Assembly: GCA_035719045.1 (NCBI GenBank)
Contig: DASTGO010000461.1
Span: 1-11,099 of the forward strand
Origin: DASTGO01 sp035719045
GTDB lineage: Bacteria; Actinomycetota; Actinomycetes; Actinomycetales; Kineosporiaceae
Direction of reading: 5' to 3'
DNA length: 11,099 nt
The notes below the pieces were generated by a model. That model did not search any database. It was not told where the DNA came from and worked only from the letters and a program-made list of their open reading frames with translations. The position numbers and the translations under genes were made by a program. This document shows positions 6,272 through 11,099 of this stretch, in pieces (the stretch's first letter is position 1; each line of letters starts with the position of its first letter).

Positions 6272-6291
6272 CCCGGGAGGGAGATCGATGA
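6268..6291 (+). CDS. Possible 7-codon leader frame linking fliM and fliN
   Basis: The ATG at 6268 overlaps the fliM stop as ATGA and is preceded by GGAAGGCAGG (6251-6260) at 7 nt spacing. It encodes MTREGDR, and its TGA (6289-6291) overlaps the fliN ATG as ATGA. The fliN ribosome binding site lies inside it. The layout repeats that of motA-motB, including the ATGACC beginning. It may be a translational-coupling element; a functional peptide is not implied. Confidence 0.3.
   Translation: MTREGDR
6275..6283 (+). promoter_or_regulatory. Ribosome binding site of fliN
   Basis: GGGAGGGAG contains a GGAGG core 7 nt before the ATG at 6288 and fixes the fliN start. Confidence 0.75.
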
Positions 6292-7064
6292 GCTTCTCCG
6301 CCTCGCCGCTGGTGCCCGGCCAGCAGGTGGAGGACGCCGAGGCCTGGAAGCGGGCCGCCGGGCAGGTGCTCGGCGCGGTCAGCGACGCCCTCCCCCAGAT
6401 CCCCAGCGCCGGCCCGCTCGTCCCGGACGCCCCGGTCCAGGACGCGGCCTCGACGACCCTGCCCGATCCGGTCGGCGCGGCGGTCACCGCATACCTGGGG
6501 GCGGGCGCGGAGGGCAAGGTCCTGCTCGTTGTCGGCGCCGAACTGGTCGAGGCGCTCAAGGACACCCCGTTCGGCGCCCTGGAACCGGCGCAGGCGCTGC
6601 GTCCGGCCCTGGACACCCTCGCCGAGAAGCTCGGCGGACGGCTGGAGGGCAGCCCGACCGCCATCGCCCCCGAGGACTGCCTGGCCGTGCTGTCCGGCGG
6701 TACCACCGTGATCGTCCCGCTGGTCGACGGCGAGACGGTCCGGGCCCTGATCGGGGTCACCCTGGCGCCCCGCCGGCCACCGAAGCAGGCCGAGGCCACC
6801 GCGGGCGGAGCCGCCCGGTCCTGGGGCATCGACATGCTGCGCGACGTCGAGATGGAGGTGACCTGCGAGCTGGGCCGGACCCGGATGACCGTCCGGCAGC
6901 TGCTCGCGCTGGCCCCCGGCGATGTCGTCGAGCTGGACCGGCTGGCCGGTTCCCCCGCCGACCTGCTGGTCAACGGCACCCTGCTGGCCCGCGGCGAGGT
7001 GGTCGTGGTCGACGAGAGCTTCGGGCTGCGGATCACCGAGATCGTCACCAAGGACGCCCGGTGA
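6288..7064 (+). CDS. fliN: Flagellar motor switch protein FliN, long form with N-terminal domain
   Basis: FliN forms the base of the C-ring and a docking site for export chaperones and FliH. The 258-residue product has a C-terminal SpoA domain at about 182-254. This includes MLRDVEMEVTCELGRTRMTV, PGDVVELDRLAGSPADLLVNG, RGEVVVVDESFGLRITEI, all close to the family consensus. E. coli FliN has about 137 residues; here a further N-terminal domain of roughly 160 residues precedes the SpoA domain, as in FliY and in actinobacterial FliN. It contains alternating helices and strands (LLVVGAELVEAL at 79-90, and TTVIVPLVDG). I do not see the E-x3-N signature of active CheC/FliY phosphatase, so enzyme activity is not proposed. 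A Pro/Gln/Ala linker lies at 160-175. It starts 16 nt after fliM. Confidence 0.93.
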   Translation: MSFSASPLVPGQQVEDAEAWKRAAGQVLGAVSDALPQIPSAGPLVPDAPVQDAASTTLPDPVGAAVTAYLGAGAEGKVLLVVGAELVEALKDTPFGALEPAQALRPALDTLAEKLGGRLEGSPTAIAPEDCLAVLSGGTTVIVPLVDGETVRALIGVTLAPRRPPKQAEATAGGAARSWGIDMLRDVEMEVTCELGRTRMTVRQLLALAPGDVVELDRLAGSPADLLVNGTLLARGEVVVVDESFGLRITEIVTKDAR

Positions 7065-7098
7065 GCCGCGCCCCCACCGGTCCGGAAGCCGGTGCCCC

Positions 7099-7620
7099 AT
7101 GAACCCGGCCGGGGACCTGGAACTGCTGGCCCGGGTCACCGCATCGCTGGTCGCCGTCGTGCTGCTGGCACTGCTGGCGGCCCGGCTGGCCCGGCGGGCG
7201 GCCGGGCGGGGTCACGGCCGTGGCCTGCGGGTGCTGGACCGGATCGCGCTGACCCGGGAGTCCTCCCTGGCCGTGGTCGAGGTGGCCGGTCGCGGGCTGG
7301 TGCTCGGCGTCGGCCCGCAGGGGGTCCGGGTGCTGACCGAACTGGACGCCGAGACGGTGACCCGCACCTACCCCGAGCCGCCGGCGGACGTCCCCGGGCC
7401 GCGCGGCCCCTCCGGTCACCGCCGGGGCGGGCCCTCCGGTCACCCCCGCGGCGGGCCGGACGAGGTGTCCGCGGTCGAGGTCGGCCCGGACGGGGTACGG
7501 GTGACCCGGCTGCCCGACGGTGGCGGCCGCCGGTCCCGCGGCAACGGATCCGTCCTGGACCCGCGCACCTGGCGGCAGGCCCTCGAGGCGCTGCGCGACT
7601 ACACCGCACGGCGCGGGTAG
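7099..7620 (+). CDS. fliO: Flagellar export-gate assembly protein FliO
   Basis: FliO is a small membrane protein that helps assemble the FliP ring of the export gate. The 173-residue product has one membrane segment at about 12-30 (RVTASLVAVVLLALLAARLA) followed by an Arg-rich stretch. The FliO signature RGLRVLDRIALTRESSLAVVEVAGRGLVLGV covers 41-71. The rest (from about 92) is a Pro/Gly-rich linker and a terminal helix (WRQALEALRDYTA). The linker includes two copies of an eight-residue unit, GPSGH(R/P)RG. FliO varies widely in its C-terminal half, so the assignment rests on the membrane-plus-core pattern and on the gene being between fliN and fliP. The ATG at 7099 has only a poor ribosome binding site (GGAAG at 7084-7088). 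It starts 34 nt after fliN. Confidence 0.85.
   Translation: MNPAGDLELLARVTASLVAVVLLALLAARLARRAAGRGHGRGLRVLDRIALTRESSLAVVEVAGRGLVLGVGPQGVRVLTELDAETVTRTYPEPPADVPGPRGPSGHRRGGPSGHPRGGPDEVSAVEVGPDGVRVTRLPDGGGRRSRGNGSVLDPRTWRQALEALRDYTARRG
7408..7444 (+). repeat. 13-bp direct repeat in fliO linker
   Basis: CCCTCCGGTCACC occurs at 7408-7420 and 7432-7444, a period of 24 bp, giving two GPSGH(R/P)RG units. It is in frame and lies in the disordered linker. Confidence 0.6.
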
Positions 7621-7627
7621 GCGCGCC

Positions 7628-8539
7628 ATGACCCCGACCCGGCTCCCCGCCCCGGCCCGGCACCAGATCCCGACCCTGTTCCCCGAGCCCGCACCTGCCC
7701 TGTCCCGGCACCGGCTCCCCGCCCTGTCCCGGCACCGGCCGTCCCCCTGGCCGGCCCGGCCGCTGCCGGTGCTGCTCACCGTGCTGCTGGGGGTGCTGCT
7801 GGGCCTGCTGCTGGCGGCGCTGTTCCCGTCCGACGCCGCCTGGGCCGTCCCGAAGGGGCCGGGCGGACCGACCCCGCCCGCGCAGCCGTCGGTCTCGGTG
7901 AGCGTCCCCGGCCAGCCCAGCACCGTGGTGACGATCATCCTGCTCACCACGGTGCTCGGCGCGGCCCCGGCGATCCTCCTGCTGTGCACGTCGTTCACCA
8001 AGATCATCGTCGTGCTCTCGCTGGCCCGCAGCGCGATCGGCACCCAGAGCATCCCGCCCAACCAGGTGCTCGTCGGGCTGGCCCTGTTCCTGTCCCTGTT
8101 CGTCATGGGCCCGACCCTGGACGCGATGAACTCCCAGGGCCTGCAGCCCTACCTGGCCGGTTCGAAGACCTCCTCACAGGCCTACCAGGACGCGACGGTC
8201 CCGCTGCGGGAGTTCATGCTCAAGCACACCCGCGACGACGAGATCGCCCTGATGACCAAGGCCGCCGGACAGCCGCTGCCGAAGGACCGCAAGGCCGTCG
8301 AGCTGCGCACCCTGGTCCCGGCCTTCGTGCTCAGCGAACTGCGGGCGGCGTTCATCATCGGCTTCGTCGTCTTCGTGCCGTTCCTCGTGGTCGACCTGGT
8401 GGTCAGCGCGATCCTGATGTCCCTGGGCATGGTCATGCTGCCGCCGTCGATCGTGTCCCTGCCGTTCAAGTTGCTGCTGTTCGTGATGGTCGACGGCTGG
8501 ACGCTGATCGTCACCACGCTCATCGGCAGCTACCACTGA
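7628..8539 (+). CDS. fliP: Flagellar export-gate protein FliP
   Basis: FliP builds the core pentamer of the export channel with FliQ and FliR. The 303-residue product shows the family pattern clearly: CTSFTKIIVVLSLARSAIGT (120-139), IPPNQVLVGLALFLSLFVMGP (142-162), PLREFMLKHTRDDEIALM (192-209), VPAFVLSELRAAFIIGFVVF (230-249) and SLGMVMLPPSIVSLPFKLLL (265-284). An N-terminal hydrophobic segment (48-66) followed by an AWA-VP site (71-75) looks like the cleavable signal peptide known for FliP. Before it lies an unusual 45-residue Pro/Arg/His-rich stretch that contains a perfect 18-bp repeat. A start nearer the hydrophobic segment cannot be excluded, since the ATG at 7628 lacks a good ribosome binding site. 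The gene begins 7 nt after fliO. Confidence 0.95.
   Translation: MTPTRLPAPARHQIPTLFPEPAPALSRHRLPALSRHRPSPWPARPLPVLLTVLLGVLLGLLLAALFPSDAAWAVPKGPGGPTPPAQPSVSVSVPGQPSTVVTIILLTTVLGAAPAILLLCTSFTKIIVVLSLARSAIGTQSIPPNQVLVGLALFLSLFVMGPTLDAMNSQGLQPYLAGSKTSSQAYQDATVPLREFMLKHTRDDEIALMTKAAGQPLPKDRKAVELRTLVPAFVLSELRAAFIIGFVVFVPFLVVDLVVSAILMSLGMVMLPPSIVSLPFKLLLFVMVDGWTLIVTTLIGSYH
7697..7738 (+). repeat. Perfect 18-bp direct repeat in fliP 5' end
   Basis: GCCCTGTCCCGGCACCGG occurs at 7697-7714 and 7721-7738, a 24-bp period, encoding ALSRHR twice. A degraded relative (CCCGGCACC, about 7656-7665) precedes it. It lies in the extra N-terminal region of FliP. Confidence 0.75.
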
Positions 8540-8551
8540 CGGGCCCCCGAG

Positions 8552-8821
8552 ATGACCGACGACATCGTCCAGCTCGTGGCCTCGGCCCTGCTGACCGCGG
8601 CCAAGATCGCCGGGCCCGTGCTCATCGCGACCCTGGCGATCGGCCTGCTGCTGTCGGTCGTCCAGTCCGCCACCCAGATCCAGGAGTCCACGCTGACCTT
8701 CCTGCCCAAGCTGGCGGTGGCCGCGGTGGTCCTGGTCCTGACCGGGGCCTGGACGCTGCGGGTCCTGGTCGGTTTCACCCACCAGGCGTTCGACCTGATC
8801 CCCGTCCTGCTGCGGCAGTGA
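8552..8821 (+). CDS. fliQ: Flagellar export-gate protein FliQ
   Basis: FliQ packs around the FliP/FliR core in the export gate. The 89-residue product has normal length for the family and two hydrophobic hairpin helices (about 14-36 and 51-74). The conserved link VVQSATQIQESTLTFLPKL (36-54) lies between them, which is diagnostic for FliQ and its type III relatives. The ATG at 8552 follows fliP by 12 nt with only a weak GAG upstream, so translation is probably coupled. It is followed, unusually, by a small gene rather than directly by fliR. Confidence 0.95.
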   Translation: MTDDIVQLVASALLTAAKIAGPVLIATLAIGLLLSVVQSATQIQESTLTFLPKLAVAAVVLVLTGAWTLRVLVGFTHQAFDLIPVLLRQ

Positions 8822-8830
8822 CCCGAACCG

Positions 8831-8837
8831 GGAGGAG
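8831..8837 (+). promoter_or_regulatory. Strong ribosome binding site of the small gene after fliQ
   Basis: GGAGGAG lies 9 nt before the GTG at 8847. It is one of the best Shine-Dalgarno sequences in the window and supports real translation of this gene. Confidence 0.75.
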
Positions 8838-8846
8838 ACCCTGCCC

Positions 8847-9074
8847 GTGCTCCGTTTCCCCTGGCGCGCCGCCGACCGCGGCACGCCCCGACAGCCGGCG
8901 ACCCGGGCCGGGCTGCGGGAGCTGGTCGACGCCGCCCCCACCACGCTCATGCTGCTGGACGAGCGGGCCGTCATCGTGCACCGCAGCGAGGGGGCGAAAC
9001 ACGCCCTCGCGCAACTGCTGGCCGCCGACGTCTCCGGCAGCGCCCGGCGGCTCGCCCAGGGCGTCAGCGGCTGA
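8847..9074 (+). CDS. Small protein of unknown function between fliQ and fliR, with a PAS-like half
   Basis: I do not recognise this 75-residue product as a standard flagellar protein. About 95% of its codons end in G or C, like the neighbouring genes. It has a strong ribosome binding site and sits tightly between fliQ (25 nt before) and fliR (6 nt after), so it is very likely real and co-expressed. Residues 22-59 read as the first part of a PAS domain: a helix-like LRELVDAAPTTLMLLDE, then the strand-like AVIVHRSEG and a helix KHALAQLLAAD. This resembles the pattern of L-x2-AP-x-LMLLD with a polar turn and a second strand. The N-terminus is Arg/Pro-rich and the C-terminus is short, so there is no room for the second half of a PAS fold. 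No signal peptide or membrane segment is visible. The PAS resemblance is by eye only; the role is unknown. Confidence 0.75.
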   Translation: MLRFPWRAADRGTPRQPATRAGLRELVDAAPTTLMLLDERAVIVHRSEGAKHALAQLLAADVSGSARRLAQGVSG

Positions 9075-9080
9075 CCGGCG

Positions 9081-9851
9081 GTGAGCGGGCTGCAGGTCGC
9101 GATCGGCGAGAGCACCCTCGCCGCCTATCTGCTCGCCCTGGCCCGGACCGCGGGCTTCGTCCTGGTCAGCCCCCCGTTCAACACCCGGACGATTCCCGCC
9201 CAGGTCAAGGCAGGGGTGGCGATGGCCCTCGCCCTGCCGCTGACCGGGGCGATGGCCGCCGGTTCCCCGGACCTGACGTCGCGGGCCCTGCTGCTGCAGA
9301 TGGTCGCGCAGGTGGTGATGGGGCTGGCCCTCGGCTTCTTCGTGCTCGCCGTGGTGGTCCTGTTGCAGACCGTCGGGGACATCTTCGACGCGGTCGGCGG
9401 TTTCCAGATGTCGATGTCGCTGGACCCGTTGCTGCTGGTCCAGACCTCGGTGCTGGGCCGGCTCTACCAGCTGCTGGCGGTCACCCTGCTGTTCGCCACC
9501 GACGGGCACCTGCTGGTGCTGCAGGGGCTGGCCCGCTCCGCCGGGGCGATGCCGGTGCCCGTGCTGTCCTGGAACCAGGTCGCCCAGGTGGTGACCGCGG
9601 ACGTCGCCGGGGTGATGGCGGGGGCGGTCGAGATCGCCGCCCCGGTGATGGCCACGATGCTGGTCGCCGACGTCGCCCTCGGTCTGATGAGCCGGGCGGC
9701 CCCCGCGCTGAACGCCTTCACCCTCGGCTTCCCGCTGAAGATCGCCTTCACGTTGCTCCTGGTGGCGCTCATGGTGGCCCGGGTGCCGGATGCCCTGGCC
9801 CGGCTGGTGGAGCAGGCCGTGGAGCTCGGGCTGAACCTGTCCGGCGGCTGA
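9081..9851 (+). CDS. fliR: Flagellar export-gate protein FliR
   Basis: FliR joins FliP in the export-gate core. The 256-residue product is almost wholly hydrophobic, with about six membrane stretches. It has the family segments LARTAGFVLVSPPFNTRTIP (20-39), VKAGVAMALALPL (42-54), GFFVLAVVVLLQTVGDIFDA (85-104) with the GG-F-Q-M element at 106-110, and VADVALGLMSRAAPALNAFT (195-214), which leads into LGFPLKI (215-221). Length matches the usual 250-260 residues. The GTG at 9081 starts 6 nt after the small gene and has no strong ribosome binding site, so it probably depends on coupling with it. It ends 4 nt before flhB. Confidence 0.95.
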   Translation: MSGLQVAIGESTLAAYLLALARTAGFVLVSPPFNTRTIPAQVKAGVAMALALPLTGAMAAGSPDLTSRALLLQMVAQVVMGLALGFFVLAVVVLLQTVGDIFDAVGGFQMSMSLDPLLLVQTSVLGRLYQLLAVTLLFATDGHLLVLQGLARSAGAMPVPVLSWNQVAQVVTADVAGVMAGAVEIAAPVMATMLVADVALGLMSRAAPALNAFTLGFPLKIAFTLLLVALMVARVPDALARLVEQAVELGLNLSGG

Positions 9852-9855
9852 GCGG

Positions 9856-11025
9856 ATGGCCGACGACCACGGCAAGACCGAGAAACCGACACCCCGGCGG
9901 CTGAAGCGGGCCCGCAAGGAGGGCCAGTTCCCCCGCACGCAGGACGCCGCGACCTGGCTGGCACTGGCCGCCGCGGCCGCGATGCTGCCCCGCACCGGAC
10001 AGTTGCTGGTCCAGGACGTCCGGCACGGTTTCGCCCGGCTGGGCACCCTGGAGTCCCGGCCCAGCCCGGCCCGGGCCCTGCAGGCGCTGAGCAGCGTCCC
10101 GGTCGACGTCCTGCTCACGGTGGCCCCGATCTCGGTCGCCGCCGCGGCCGCCGCGGTCCTGGCCACCGCCGCCCAGGGCGTCCACCCGACGACGAAGACC
10201 CTGGTCCCGAAGTTCAGCCGGCTGTCCCCCAAGCAGGGGCTCAAGCGGATGTTCGGGGTCCGCTCGGCCTGGGAGACCACCAAGAGCCTGGCGAAGGTCC
10301 TGGTCATCGCGCTGGTGGTGTACGCGCTGGCGCGCAGCCTGGTCCCGGCCCTGCTCGGCGGCACGATGCCGCTGGTGGCCGTGGTCGACCGCACCCGGTC
10401 CGGACTGGAGACGATGCTGTGGTCGGTCGCCATGGCCGGCCTGGTGATGGCCGGGGCGGACTACGCCTTCCAGCGCCGGACCGTGATGAAGCAGCTGCGG
10501 ATGACCCCGCGCGAGATCCGGGACGAGGCGAAGCAGACCGAGGGCGACCCGCAGCTGAAGAGCGCCATCCGGTCCCGGCAGATGGCGATCAGCCGCAACC
10601 GGATGCTGCGCGCGGTGACGGAGGCGGACGTCGTCCTGGTCAACCCGACCCACCTCGCGGTCGCGCTGAAGTACGAGCCGGCCAAGGGAGCCCCACGGGT
10701 GGTGGCCAAGGGGGCGGACAACCTCGCCCTGAGGATCCGCCGGATCGCCCACGAGAACCGGGTCCCCGTGGTCGAGGACAAGCCCCTGGCCCGCACCCTG
10801 TACCGGATCTGCGATCTCGGGGACGAGGTCCCCGCCGAGCTGTACCTGGCCGTGGCCCGGATCCTCGCCTTCGTGATGTCCGCGGGACGGCCGAGCCGCA
10901 CCACGACCACCGCCAGCCGGCCGACCACGCCCGCCCTGCGCCTGCCGGACCTGCCGGGCAAGGGGGTGCTGCGGGCCCGGCGGGCCCGGCAGCAGCGCGA
11001 GGCCCGTCGCGCGACCCGCTCGTAG
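9856..11025 (+). CDS. flhB: Flagellar export switch protein FlhB
   Basis: FlhB closes the export gate and switches substrate class after self-cleavage. The 389-residue product has the N-terminal GKTEKPTPRRLKRARKEGQ (6-24) of the family and four membrane segments (about 31-45, 84-106, 145-166, 187-206). The cytoplasmic domain contains NPTH at 263-266, where cleavage between Asn and Pro takes place. Flanking it are MTPREIRDEAKQTEGDP (216-232) and HENRVPVVEDKPLARTLY (299-316), all typical of active FlhB. After residue 343 comes a further 45 residues, Thr/Ser then strongly Arg-rich, that are not in enterobacterial FlhB. The ATG at 9856 lies 4 nt after fliR. FliK, encoded at the left edge, is its regulatory partner. 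Confidence 0.95.
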   Translation: MADDHGKTEKPTPRRLKRARKEGQFPRTQDAATWLALAAAAAMLPRTGQLLVQDVRHGFARLGTLESRPSPARALQALSSVPVDVLLTVAPISVAAAAAAVLATAAQGVHPTTKTLVPKFSRLSPKQGLKRMFGVRSAWETTKSLAKVLVIALVVYALARSLVPALLGGTMPLVAVVDRTRSGLETMLWSVAMAGLVMAGADYAFQRRTVMKQLRMTPREIRDEAKQTEGDPQLKSAIRSRQMAISRNRMLRAVTEADVVLVNPTHLAVALKYEPAKGAPRVVAKGADNLALRIRRIAHENRVPVVEDKPLARTLYRICDLGDEVPAELYLAVARILAFVMSAGRPSRTTTTASRPTTPALRLPDLPGKGVLRARRARQQREARRATRS

Positions 11026-11099
11026 GGCCGGGCGGGCGCAGGCTCCTGACCTGACCGGAAGTCCCGCCGTCGCCGGGGTGGACGGCGACCCGGCTGCCG
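11026..11099 (+). other. Sequence after flhB, no gene identified
   Basis: These 74 bp run to the window edge. A 7-bp-stem inverted repeat, GTCGCCG (11069-11075) and CGGCGAC (11083-11089) with a 7-nt loop, is present but lacks a U-tract. In this gene order flhA would be expected next, and a GTG at 11079 is one conceivable start, but nothing visible confirms it. Confidence 0.35.

Noticed and set aside
5225..7051. 608-codon minus-strand open frame across fliM and fliN
   Set aside because: It is a shadow of the codon bias in fliM and fliN, with Ser/Arg/Gly-rich composition and no motif; it would have to overlap two certain genes completely.
6922..7098. Upstream extension of fliO into fliN
   Set aside because: The added residues are out-of-frame fliN codons rich in Ser/Trp/Cys. 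The ATG at 7099 precedes the correct FliO membrane segment.
11069..11089. Hairpin after flhB as a terminator
   Set aside because: The stem is only 7 bp, there is no U-tract, and flhA would be expected to follow in the same operon.
1..11099. A novel defence, secretion or mobile system hidden in the cluster
   Set aside because: Every long + strand gene except 8847-9074 is a recognisable flagellar protein in a standard order. There are no transposase, phage, toxin, nuclease or reverse-transcriptase motifs and no tRNA or attachment-site structure.

Overview
The window is a stretch of a high-GC (by eye around 70% GC, almost all codons ending in G or C) bacterial flagellar operon, with every gene on the + strand. 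The short FlgD, the FlbD-MotA-MotB-FliL-FliM-FliN-FliO-FliP-FliQ-FliR-FlhB order, the FliN with a long N-terminal domain, and the GTG starts and GC3 bias all suggest a motile actinobacterium. A Kineosporia/Geodermatophilaceae/Cellulomonas-like lineage is an inference that cannot be resolved from this window.

Layout from left to right. (1) Hook assembly: the 3' end of fliK (hook-length control), flgD (hook cap) and flgE (hook protein). (2) A 203-bp spacer after flgE holds one perfect 15-bp-stem hairpin followed by a second hairpin made of two 12-bp direct repeats. It is the most structured non-coding DNA in the window and probably a terminator or attenuator between hook and motor genes. (3) Motor: flbD, motA, motB (stator) and fliL, then fliM and fliN (switch/C-ring). 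(4) Export gate: fliO, fliP, fliQ, a small unrecognised gene (8847-9074), fliR and flhB. The window ends 74 bp after flhB, where flhA would be expected.

The genes form one functional unit. FliP/Q/R and FlhB (with FlhA outside) make the membrane export gate, with FliO as its assembly factor. FliK and FlhB together control the switch from hook to filament export. FlgD caps the growing hook of FlgE. MotA/MotB drive rotation against the FliM/FliN ring, and FliL tunes the stator. From flbD onwards genes are separated by 0-91 bp, which implies translation in series from one or a few transcripts.

Most of the window is an ordinary, intact flagellar locus. The points worth a second look are: the 75-codon gene between fliQ and fliR, whose middle resembles the first half of a PAS domain; the tandem hairpins before flbD; two tiny reading frames (11 and 7 codons) that bridge motA to motB and fliM to fliN by stop/start overlaps; a FliM without the usual N-terminal CheY-binding EIDALL motif; an acidic C-terminal extension on FlbD; and a proline/arginine-rich repeat-bearing N-terminus on FliP. 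No RNA gene, mobile element, CRISPR array or phage gene was seen.
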